41,327 nucleotides of DNA from assembly GCA_001642005.1 (NCBI GenBank), contig LWCA01000195.1, forward strand, positions 1-41,327. The letters are read 5' to 3'. Numbering within the stretch: position 1 is the first letter of the stretch; every line of letters begins with the position of its first letter. The notes below the pieces were generated by a model. It worked only from the letters and a program-made list of their open reading frames with translations, did no database searches and was not told the DNA's origin. This DNA is from Intoshia linei. Its lineage: Eukaryota; Orthonectida; Rhopaluridae. The position numbers were made by a program, and so were the translations under genes. Shown here piece by piece: positions 10,440-20,073 of the stretch.

Positions 10440-11925
10440 CCTAACTTAAATAATATGCTACGCGATTTTTGTTTGTGTGTATGTGTGCGTCTGTCTGTGT
10501 GTGTTACGCTTTATTTAAATAACTACGCGTCTTAAATTTTTTTAAAGACCACTATTCAATTACAGTTTTTTCCGGGACGTATATTAAGATACATTTCAAC
10601 CTCCCAATTTCACATCTTACGGGTCAAAAACCCCAGTTGTCCCTCTTTTTGAAAATCAAACAAGTTGGAAAATTTAAAAAAATATATACAATGTTACGGA
10701 TTTTAAAATCATAAACATTACTATAAATTTAAATTTAAAAAAATGATATTTTCAGGGCCAAAACCACAAATTACCCTTATTTTTTAAATGAAAACAGCTC
10801 TAGAATTTTAAAAAATTTACAGGTGATACAGTTGTATCCTGTTAACACACACAGAAAATTTCAATCCGAATAAGTGACGACTTCACGGTAAAAAAAGCAT
10901 TTTAGTATTCATATATTTTTTTTCCGAAATATTTTATTAAAACAAAAAATGTGAAATACTTTACGGTCCGAAAATTAAAAAAAAAATTAGTCTGATAAAG
11001 CTTATTCCAGTTAATATAAATACCAAATTATAAATTATAAAACTAAATTTCAACCCCAGAAATCTACGCATTCATGGTGAAAAATAATTTTTAATATATT
11101 ATCAACTAATATTTTTCCGGTATTTCGATTAAAATCAAAAATTGAAAATGTAAATATTGATCCTACAATTTCAAATAAAGTGCAATTTGTAGATCTACAC
11201 ATTTCCAATGAAGACATATGGGTGAAAATCTATATAATTCATTCCTTCGGAATTTTTTAAATTACTACGCAATTTTTCATTTTCAAAACATTTTTATTGA
11301 AACATTCAAATTTAAATAAGAAACTACAACAACGAAACTAAAAAAACTTTTTTAATATTATTTTTATATTACAATCTTTTGCAATAATAGTAAAATTCGA
11401 CTGAAATTTTTATAAAGTGAAGATTCAGTTAATTATTAATACACAATTGGTATTTTTAAGTATTTATTAAATTGGTACTGAATATATGTTATCACATTAA
11501 TAATAACAAAATAGGTTTTTATAATTTTATTTTTTTTGGAATTTATGGTATTTATGACAATTTTTAGGATTGGACTGTTTTTACTTTATTTTTAATATTA
11601 TACACACATTCTGTCTAATAAATTAAAAAAATGGGATAACGATTGTTTTTAAAATTCTTTACGCAAATGTTAACAAACAAAAAATTAAGATGGAAATAAT
11701 TCACTTTAAAATAAAAAATTAATGTGATATGATGGTTCCACCTGAAATAAATTTGGGAACCACTCCTTTAAAGGATTGATAATACTAAATAGTAGGATTC
11801 TTAAGTTAGATTTTTAACATGAATTTATTTTTTTGGTATAATAAAAATGTGCCCTCGGCAGAGCTAGGTGCTGTTTGTACGTAGTACATAACAGTCAAGC
11901 TAGTTTTCTATATAATTGACGGGCA
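10440..11925 (+). mobile_element. Long copy of dispersed non-coding element (family A)
   Basis: The most complete copy in the window. It starts AATAATATGCTACGC followed by a TG-rich run, continues through several related 90-120-bp modules (each with a GGTCAAAAACC or ACGGTAAAAAAAGC motif), and ends GCTGTTTGTACGTAGTACAT, AACAGTCAAGCTAG. Start and end are weakly inverted (TATATAATA...TAGC). No reading frame of note, so a non-autonomous element is the likeliest explanation; superfamily unknown. Confidence 0.65.
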
Positions 11926-11989
11926 GATATCGAATTCGTAAGTTGTAGAGATAAAAATATATATTTACAGAAAACAATACAGTATAGAA

Positions 11990-12319
11990 CAGGGGTATCA
12001 GACTCACTTTGCTTGGCGGGCAAATATAAAAAAAAATTATTACACAGGCTGCACAAAAAATATTTTTAGTAAAAAAATTATGTTAAAACGAACAGTTTTA
12101 ATTAATTTATAATAATTTTAATTCATAAAATGAAATATGAAACAATAATAATGGAATAAGTGTACAAATAATATTAAAATGGTAATCATGAATAAATAAA
12201 TCATGAAAATTATATAAAAAAAGAAATGTGTAAAAATTGTAATAAAAATAAATTATATTATATAGTATATTATAACGCGGGGTCACATTCCACAATTGGG
12301 CCGCATAATTGACTCCCTG
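11990..12319. mobile_element. hAT-type MITE with perfect 8-bp target-site duplication
   Basis: A 330-bp element starting CAGGGGTATCAGACTCACTT and ending ...AATTGACTCCCTG; the ends are imperfect inverted repeats (CAGGGxxxTCA). It is flanked by identical 8-mers GTATAGAA at 11982-11989 and 12320-12327. Eight-base duplications and CAGGG-type ends are the hallmark of hAT elements. It has no transposase, so it depends on an autonomous relative. Confidence 0.88.
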
Positions 12320-13341
12320 GTATAGAATAAATTTTTAAGGAGTATTACTAATATGTATTATTTATGTAATTGATTTAAGATTACATTACATAATAGAATT
12401 ATTTAATTTAAGATTAAAATTATACTAAAATTGAGTATTGCCAATTTTACATTTATTTTCAAAATATCTGATGATAAAATGCGCAAAGTATCTGTATTTA
12501 ATAGGGATTATAAAAAAACCGATACACAAATTTATGATAAAGAACGGCTACAAAAAACTGACTTAAAATAGATGTATTATAAATTTCTACGTTTTAATTT
12601 TTTTAAATAAAATTATACGCCTAAAAACATTAATTTCATATAATTAAGGATAAATATATTTTTAATTGAATTATTGTACAATAAATTAAAAAACAATATT
12701 ATACCGTTATTTTAAATTAGTTTGGTTATAAATCTTTAATTAATGAAGTATATTTTAAACATTTTTTATCAAATAATTTTGAAAATGTCATTACGCATAG
12801 TCCAATAAATGGACTAAGTCCATACATATGTAATCCGTAATGTATGTAATCCTAACTTTTAAAATCAATCTTAAAGATTCTTAATTTAAGAATTAAGATA
12901 AGCACGAAAGATTTAAATTAATAATTTGTAAGATAACTTAATGTATCATAATGTTATCCTATATTAATGTCCAAGTTATTAATATATTTAATAAGTTAAT
13001 AAATTTAGTTTAGTACAATTCAGTAAACAATTGTTACTTGTTTACATTGGAGGCGTAATTGCTGAAATGGAAAGTAATAAGAATATGATTAATCTGAAAA
13101 TAATGTATTGATATTTATTGACACTGGTATTATCTCAAAGTGTCAAATAAAATTAATCTATTAGATTAATACATTTGATTTGGTAATTAGCAAATCAAAT
13201 ATGATATTGTTTTGATAAATCATTTAACAATACTGATAGTGAAAAATATAAATCCGATAAACATATTATATATGTAAATATAATCATTTATCATTTAACA
13301 TTAAATTATATAAAAATTTTAAATTTTCATTATGTGTGAAT

Positions 13342-14529
13342 ATGAAGGATTTTACAATTAATTCAATTTTATCAATTTCTAACGAAAATATTAAAATAAC
13401 CGCATCAAATATTCCTTGTAATCAGGAAAATGATTACTCCAATAACTCTAAATTTCCTCACCAATTAACATATAAACCTTATTTTTACCTAAACCAGGAA
13501 ACTTTTATCAAAAAGTATGTTTATTAATATAGTTGTACATTTAATATTAGAAATTATGGACAATATGGTATGTTTCTATATCTAGGTATGGTTATTTCCA
13601 TTTAACTTATCTTACGAGGATAATAATTATTTTTTTTACTCTTTATCATAAATATCATTTTATTATATAAATTTTATAATACACAACAAACTATATCAGT
13701 TTATATTAATCTTGAGTAAAATAATTGCTACATTGATTAAAACGATTAGTATATAAGCTATTGACACTCTTAATCTTTTAGATAGTTAGTACATTACTTG
13801 TTTTATGCATGAAAATTTTTTATCGTTAGTTAATATATCTTTACTTCCTTAGAAAATCTCATACATACAAATACTCCAGAAAAAATTTCACCAAATGATA
13901 AAAACAATAAGCTACTTTTGCAAGGAAAATATCATGAAGATATGTACATAAATATCCAAAGAAGACCACGAACAGCATTTACAAGCCAACAACTCATTGA
14001 ATTGGAAAAACACTTTATAGAAAGCAATTACCTTTCTAGACCTCGACGGTACGCTGTTGCAACGAATCTTCGATTAACGGAAACACAAGTAAATTAAACT
14101 TGGAAAAATTATTTTTTGATAAAAAAATAATAAATATACATGTCATTCGATTTGATATGTAAAATTCTTAATAACAAATCGAAATAAAATACAAATAACT
14201 GTAGATAAAATAATGAACTAAATCAAAAACTTGTAAAAAGTAAGTCATTAACTTAGTACAGTGTAGTCGAAAAATTAACTCAATTTGTTTATTCAGAGAT
14301 TTTTAATAGATATAGGATCCAGTGTTAATTATAGAGGATACAGTTGATTCCCTCGACCCTGTTGGAGGTCACACTAATTAAAAACATTTAAAAATTTGAC
14401 ACATCCACCATTTAGGCTAAATCTCAATTTTAGGTAAAAATATGGTTCCAAAATAGAAGAATGAAGAGCAAAAGATGTGATAAATCAATAAACAAGATAA
14501 AATGGAAAATTAATAAAACAAATAATTAA
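13342..14529 (+). CDS. exex: MNX/HB9 (extra-extra) type homeobox transcription factor
   Basis: DNA-binding transcription factor; MNX proteins specify motor neurons in animals. Proposed exons: 13342-13514, 13551-13567 (a 17-nt microexon), 13853-14088, 14434-14529; 173 aa, far shorter than known MNX proteins. The N-terminus [12 protein letters not shown] carries an eh1-like Groucho-binding motif, as in MNX proteins (FRIDALLA). The homeodomain starts [17 protein letters not shown], continues [20 protein letters not shown], and ends [14 protein letters not shown]; the [12 protein letters not shown] and [16 protein letters not shown] blocks are diagnostic of MNX. The intron falls between homeodomain residues 44 and 45, a common site. 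The start at 13342 is the first ATG in frame. The microexon is inferred because it is the only join found that keeps the frame. Convergent with canopy, stop-to-stop 18 bp. Confidence 0.88.
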
Positions 14530-14539
14530 AAATAATGTA

Positions 14540-14545
14540 AATAAA
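14540..14545 (+). promoter_or_regulatory. Candidate polyadenylation signal AATAAA of the homeobox gene
   Basis: AATAAA 11 bp after the homeobox stop codon and only 3 bp before the stop of the canopy gene on the other strand. If used, cleavage would fall inside the antisense of the canopy coding sequence. Confidence 0.45.
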
Positions 14546-14547
14546 AT

Positions 14548-15507
14548 TTATAGTTCATGTTTCTCTTCATTTTCATCGATTTCTGTTTCGTTTTTATCAG
14601 TTTCTGGTGTGTCGTTCACTGTTTCATTTTCCGAATCAGCATCTTCTTTTTGAAGGGCTTCAGCCGCACGAGATTTATAAAAATTTGAAATTATTATGTA
14701 ATTTGTAGAATCTTTAGCAGAACAAAACTCTAAAATGCAAGATAAAAAAAAATATAAATTGCTCACAGTACAGTAATGTACCGTAAAAATAAGATAAAAA
14801 AATGCTTACCAATTTTATCCACACAAAATTCTTCAAATTTAGTTTTAAAATCAGATTCTTTTTTAAACAAATCAACTAAATCATCTTCGTAATCTTCAAT
14901 AATATTGGAACACTAAATAAAATGAAAATTACATAAATAAAATGAACAAGATTACAGCAAAATTAAGTTTGTTGGTGGTTGATTCTACTTCAGTTTCATT
15001 GGATTCAATATAAAATATAGTATCTAATGAGGGAATTTCGCGGTATTTTTTAGTTTCTTTGCAAGCGGTTTCAAGTAACGAATCGATATTGACAATCGAC
15101 GTGGCGTAAGGTGTCTAAATTCAAAAATAAACCAAATTAGAGTTACCCTTGAATACAATGACTAAAAAGGTAAAACATACTTGAACTGAATTTCCTATTC
15201 CGGAGGGTCCAACTCGGTAATTATAAGTATGTAGGGTTTTTGATTTGTCTATGTTGGATATTCCTGTATCCACCGATTTGATAAGAATATAGCATGCTGA
15301 ATTAATTCAAAATTAATAAATTATACCGAAAGAGGCTTTAAATTGTAAATACGCGCATCATCATAGAATATTCATTATACACTTAAAAATATTTACAATT
15401 TCACCTCTTGTTTATCGCTTCAAACCTCCGCATTTCAAAGATACTGTCTTGCAATATCCTGCAAACAACGCGATAATTAATGATAAATATATTACGGAAC
15501 AATTCAT
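14548..15507 (-). CDS. CNPY2: Canopy-family saposin-like ER protein (CNPY2/seele type)
   Basis: Canopy proteins are ER-lumenal saposin-like proteins that help receptor folding, trafficking and signalling. Exons high to low: 15507-15426, 15296-15181, 15114-14956, 14912-14810, 14729-14548; 642 nt, 213 aa (CNPY2 is about 182). Residues 1-22 form a signal peptide (MNCSVIYLSLIIALFAGYC). The family cysteines follow in order: LKCGAC, LLETACKE, FACSNIIEDYEDD, FCVDKIEFC; also GPSGIGNSVQTPYA corresponds to the VPYA block. After the fold comes an unusual acidic tail (about 35 residues rich in Glu, Asp, Asn and Thr) ending EEKHEL, where CNPY2 ends HDEL. KHEL is plausible as an ER-retrieval signal but not proven here. 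Introns are 43-129 bp. Start chosen for the signal peptide. Confidence 0.92.
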
Positions 15508-18500
15508 GATAATGAATCCCTTCGCGATTTAAATATTTATGAAATACAATGCACCTTTCCACCAAATTGTAGCTTATTTATGAATGTCATAACACCAAAC
15601 AGCCAATTACAAATTTACACGACATACATCAAAACTAGTAAATTTTATAGTAAACAATTTTCGACATTGGTAGTACGTGTTAAGTTTAATACTATTTGTA
15701 ATTTCGATTATTGATAGAAACAATATAGCTTAATATTTTGGTATAATATTTGCTGAAGAAAATAATGTCAATCTAGTGTATCGTAATCTTCCTTTAATGT
15801 TATACTTTTTGGAGTTTTCCTTTCAAATAAAACTACTAAAATTGACATTCACTTAAAATTAAAATAAACACAAAATAAAATATCCAAATAAACACTTTGT
15901 TACAGAGTTGCTACATATAAAGATAAATACTTCATTTAAAAATAATCATGTTGAAATTTGTGTATTCGATATGTACAGTACTCTGTAGTACAGAGTATTT
16001 ATAGTAGGGTGTTAAATTTATTTTAAATTTTGCGATTTTTCAAAACGTATCAGGTAGATCAGTGTTTTTCTAACTATGGGTCGCCTAAAATTAATTAACT
16101 GGGTCAAGATAATTTGAAAAAAAATAATCGTCAAGCTCTAGTGTCGAAATTATTTCTAATGATTTTAAGGAAGTTTTAAAAAATGCAACAAAGAATGTAA
16201 ATTATATCAAAGGCAGTTAATTAAATACTAGATTATTTGAAGTATTATGCTTACAAGTTGGAGCTGATCATAGTCATGTTTTGTTTCACACTTAAATTAG
16301 GTTAAAATTTAAGCATTTTTTAAAAACAAAAACCATTATTTGGCTATATTTCTTAATGATAATATTTTGATTACTAAGTTGGTATATTATTAAATTGATA
16401 TAGTATTCTCAATGTATTAAATTTATAATTTCAATAAAAAGGTGGAAACATATTTGATCACATTAAATATATTCAAAGATTTCAGAAAAAATTGAAGTTG
16501 TGGCAGTTGAAAATAAACAATGATGAATATGAATGTTAAATTTTTTTCTTAAATATTGCCATTATTAGATAGTTCTGTTGTAGAAAAAGTAGCGTTGTCC
16601 GTAAATATCTGATTCAGGGTTTCATAACTTTTTTTAAATTTAGTACCCCGTTAGTCATACCCACTATTTCTAATACACCTGTAAAAAATATAAAAGTGGT
16701 CTACTAGATGCAAAAGGTTTCCGATACCTAATTTAAGTCTTAATAAAGATGTATAAAAAGTGTATTATTTGTTGTAGTACAAAATCAAATATTTTTTAAT
16801 ATTATTTTTTAAAAAGTTTCTTTGTTAGTTTTATTTATATTTATATTTATATAATTATTTTTAATTGTATCATCAAGAGTATGAATAACCACAGTAATTG
16901 TCCGTTCATATTACTTCTAATATTTTTAAAATCATATAATATTAAATTCTGAGGTGTTTCTAGTGTTCCCATCATAGTATTAATGTACTTATATTCATTT
17001 AAATCAGTTTTGTCCATAATGATAAAGATTAATTTATTAATACAATAATATTTTATTCTCTCCATTTCTTTCAAATACAAAGCATCAATTTTATTTCTGC
17101 AATTGGTTTCAAGTTAACGAACATGTTAATGTGTTCATATGTGCATAGTGTTCGATGCTATTTTTAATGCAAGTTTATACCAATTTACATCTTCTCTATT
17201 GTTGGTAAAAGAATAATCTTAGATGTCAAATTTTTTCGTTCGATTTGATCGAAATGCATCACTTTTTTTCAGATTTCACTTAAATGTCATATTCCACGAT
17301 AGTTTTAATAATTTCCTTGTAATGCTACTCAAAGTAATGTATATATTGAATTTTTTTATTATACAAATTATAGTTTTTGAGTTATGATATAGTCAATACG
17401 ATTTACAATGCTGTATATCTTGAAATTTCAATTTTTGTTAAATATCTTCCAATAATATATTTATCAACGGATACTTGCGTACCGGTTTCTAGAGAAGTAT
17501 TGCGTGCTTATTACTAAATTCCCAGAACGATCTTTCTGATTATAAGAGCTATTATCGACATGTGATACATTACACCAGCGTTTTCCAAATGCTACTCCGC
17601 GAAGTAGTACAGTTCCGTGAAAAATATTACCGCGTTCGCGAAATAATTGTGAAAAAACACGAATCTAGATATAAATTTACAAATTTAATTAGAAAAAATT
17701 TTATTTATTTTAAATTGTTGAAAAAGTGTTTCAAAACACACATAATATTGATAGATTTGTCTTTTAAACGCATTCTACGTTATGTAACGAAATTAGAAGC
17801 GGTAGAAAAATTTCTTTCATTTTGTGCTGACGTAGGTTGAACGGTCATAATAGCTTCTTTTAATTTTAACAATCTTGATGATAGCGTTCCAGTTTGTAAC
17901 AACACAACGTATTGGAAAAAGAGGATAATTTCCTTAAGCGTTAGTAATTTGTGATTGGAATAAAAGATTTTTAAAAAAAGTATTGGAAAAAGGATATTTT
18001 TCCATAAGTTTTTGGATAAGTTTCCATACAGCTGGAAAATTAGATTTTTTATTTGTGGTTTGATGAAGGGGATTTTTTTGATAAGATTTCGTAAAATCGG
18101 ATTTTTGAAAATAATATTGGTGGTAAGACAATTTTTCCATGAGAACTTGAAATGGTATTTTTGATTAAATTTTATTAATGGTGGGATTTTTGAAATGGTA
18201 AATTTTAAATTTCATAGTAATAACAAACATAAATCAAATACAGATATGTCTCAATTTTTTTCGGAAATCCCGGGAAATTATTAAATATCCCGGGGATTTT
18301 GTCCAGGTTTTTTTCCCCGGCACAATCACTAATTGTAATGAGTTGTGTTCAGCTGCATCATGTAAAATTGACTATTTTATAATACCAAAATTTTTTTTAA
18401 ATTAATAATTTAAAATTATACATTTTTAGTTATATTAGAGCCATTCTCTAACAAATCAAATATAAATATTTTAATTTCAAATTTTTGTTGTATTATGATT

Positions 18501-19003
18501 ATCTTAAGATCTCTTCTAAAATTTTCAAAACGTTAGAAAAAGTTTCTATATTTATTTATCTTATAACATTGTTAAAACTCCAAAACAAGTTCAGTTCAGT
18601 TCACACGGACTTCACAAAATGTGAGGTAAAATAAAATTTATTCCATTGTCTATTTTTTTGATTTGATTGTGGCAATTAAATAATTTCAAAATTCTAATTT
18701 ATTATTGAAATCGATGAATGTAAATTATTTTTTTAAATGGATGAAAAGGATAAAGCCTGAAGCTACGTAAGAATAATATCCATCCAAACTATGAAAGATT
18801 CTGTCAAATTATTAGAAATAAATAGCATAACGGAAATCCACCCATTATTCGACAACAATGAAAAATGGTAAAATTTTGACAGGAGTAAATATGATTTATG
18901 AATTTACTTGGCCAGACAATTGAATGAATTGAAATATATAAATATAAAACTTAAATGTCTACATGTTTGTAAGTGTTATTATTGTAAAATAACCAATTTT
19001 TAA
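15508..19003. other. Intergenic interval upstream of laminin, repeat remnants only
   Basis: No gene recognised. A perfect small palindrome (TACTCTG, 5-nt loop, CAGAGTA) lies near 15980-15998. A hAT-type end (CAGTGTTTTTCTAACTATGG) starts at about 16061 without a matching partner. The stretch 16685-16730 resembles the right end of the MITE at 29302-29630 (GATGCAAAAGGT...CCGA). 17920-18190 holds diverged foldback-type 30-bp units. 18250-18330 has GC-richer inverted pieces (CCCGGGA, CCCGGGG, CCCCGG) typical of a decayed hAT end. Confidence 0.6.
17920..18190. repeat. Diverged 30-bp unit repeat array
   Basis: Tandem, poorly conserved units such as TATTGGAAAAAGGATATTTT and TCGTAAAATCGGATTTTTG, similar in design to the array at 27.1-27.7 kb. 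Confidence 0.5.
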
Positions 19004-20073
19004 ATGCATGTAATATGGTTTTTGCTCGGGTTTATCCGTGCTGCAACATTCATAGAGTATGAAAAAACATACCGGGAAATATACACCGAAGATAGAAAAA
19101 AAGAAATTTCCTATCTAGAATATTCAAACGAAAATAAAACTGTTCGAGAATATAATTATGATTTAAAAAATATCAAAAATATTTTTTCTACGCCGACATT
19201 TAACATGGCTAGGGGTAAAAAAATTGTGGCCACATCAACATGTGGAGATGAAGGTGAAAGTGAATTGTACTGTAAATTAACTGGAGCAAAGCATAGTTTT
19301 AATGAAAAAGATTTTTCTCTTATTCGGGGTCAGTACTGCGATTACTGCAATTTAAATGTGGCAAATCAAAGACATGTTATAGAATATGCTATCGACGGAA
19401 CCGAACGCCATTGGCAAAGTCCACCTCTTTCTAGAAGTATAAAATACAATGCTGTAAATATAACTATCGATCTGGAACAAGTATGAACCTTTTGATATTT
19501 TTTTACTCACTATTATTTTGTTTAGGAGTTTCATGTAGCTTACATTTTTGTAAAAATGGCAAATTCACCTAGACCAGGTGTGTTTGTGTTGGAGAAAACT
19601 GTCAATTTCGGTAAAACATGGGAAACTTGGCAATATTTCGCTAGTTCACGAAAAGAATGTGATGTTTTTTTTGGTCAAGAAAATTATTCGGATACAATAG
19701 TAGCAGATAATTCAGTTATTTGCACTACTCGATTTTCCAATGTAGTACCTTTAGAAGGTGGAGAGGTATTACAATTTCAACTTTAATAATAAATATATTT
19801 ATTTATTTATTAATTCCATTAACACTATAAGATTGTCATTTCAATGATCAATCAAAGACCAAGCGCTAAAAAGAAAAAATTTTCAAGAGAATTGAAAGAT
19901 TGGACTAGATGTACAGGTATCCGATTTCGTTTATTGCAAACTCGAACCTTACATTCACATTTAATTTCGGTTCAAAGAAAAGATCCAACCGTTACTAGAA
20001 GAGTAAATTCATTTCCACTATATTTAACTTTTCTTAGTATTTTTATAGTATTAAAGATATTTCAATTGGAGGC
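19004..20073 (+). other. LanA: Laminin alpha: signal peptide and LamNT (domain VI)
   Basis: Exons 1-4. Signal peptide [16 protein letters not shown], then about 45 charged residues not found in LanA as I remember it, then LamNT. Diagnostic motifs: [93 protein letters not shown]. LamNT mediates laminin network polymerisation. Introns here are 45, 66 and 35 bp. Confidence 0.93.

Larger units (their letters stand above)
9880..13341. other. Intergenic repeat-rich interval between OSGEP and the MNX-type gene
   Basis: No intact gene seen. It holds a coding-like remnant on the minus strand (10122-10353), a family A repeat of about 1.5 kb (10440-11925) and a hAT-type MITE (11990-12319). The remaining part (12320-13341) is featureless AT-rich sequence that presumably includes the promoter of the homeobox gene. 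Confidence 0.7.

Noticed and set aside
15980-15998. Small perfect palindrome TACTCTG-TAGTA-CAGAGTA
   Set aside because: Seven-base stem only, no context suggesting a terminator, operator or element end; likely chance.
16847-17080. 77-codon minus-strand frame
   Set aside because: Low-complexity Ile/Leu/Asn/Lys-rich translation typical of AT-rich noise; no family match.
17562-17840. 92-codon plus-strand frame
   Set aside because: No recognisable motif, no plausible splice context, and it lies in a repeat-rich interval; cannot be supported as a gene.
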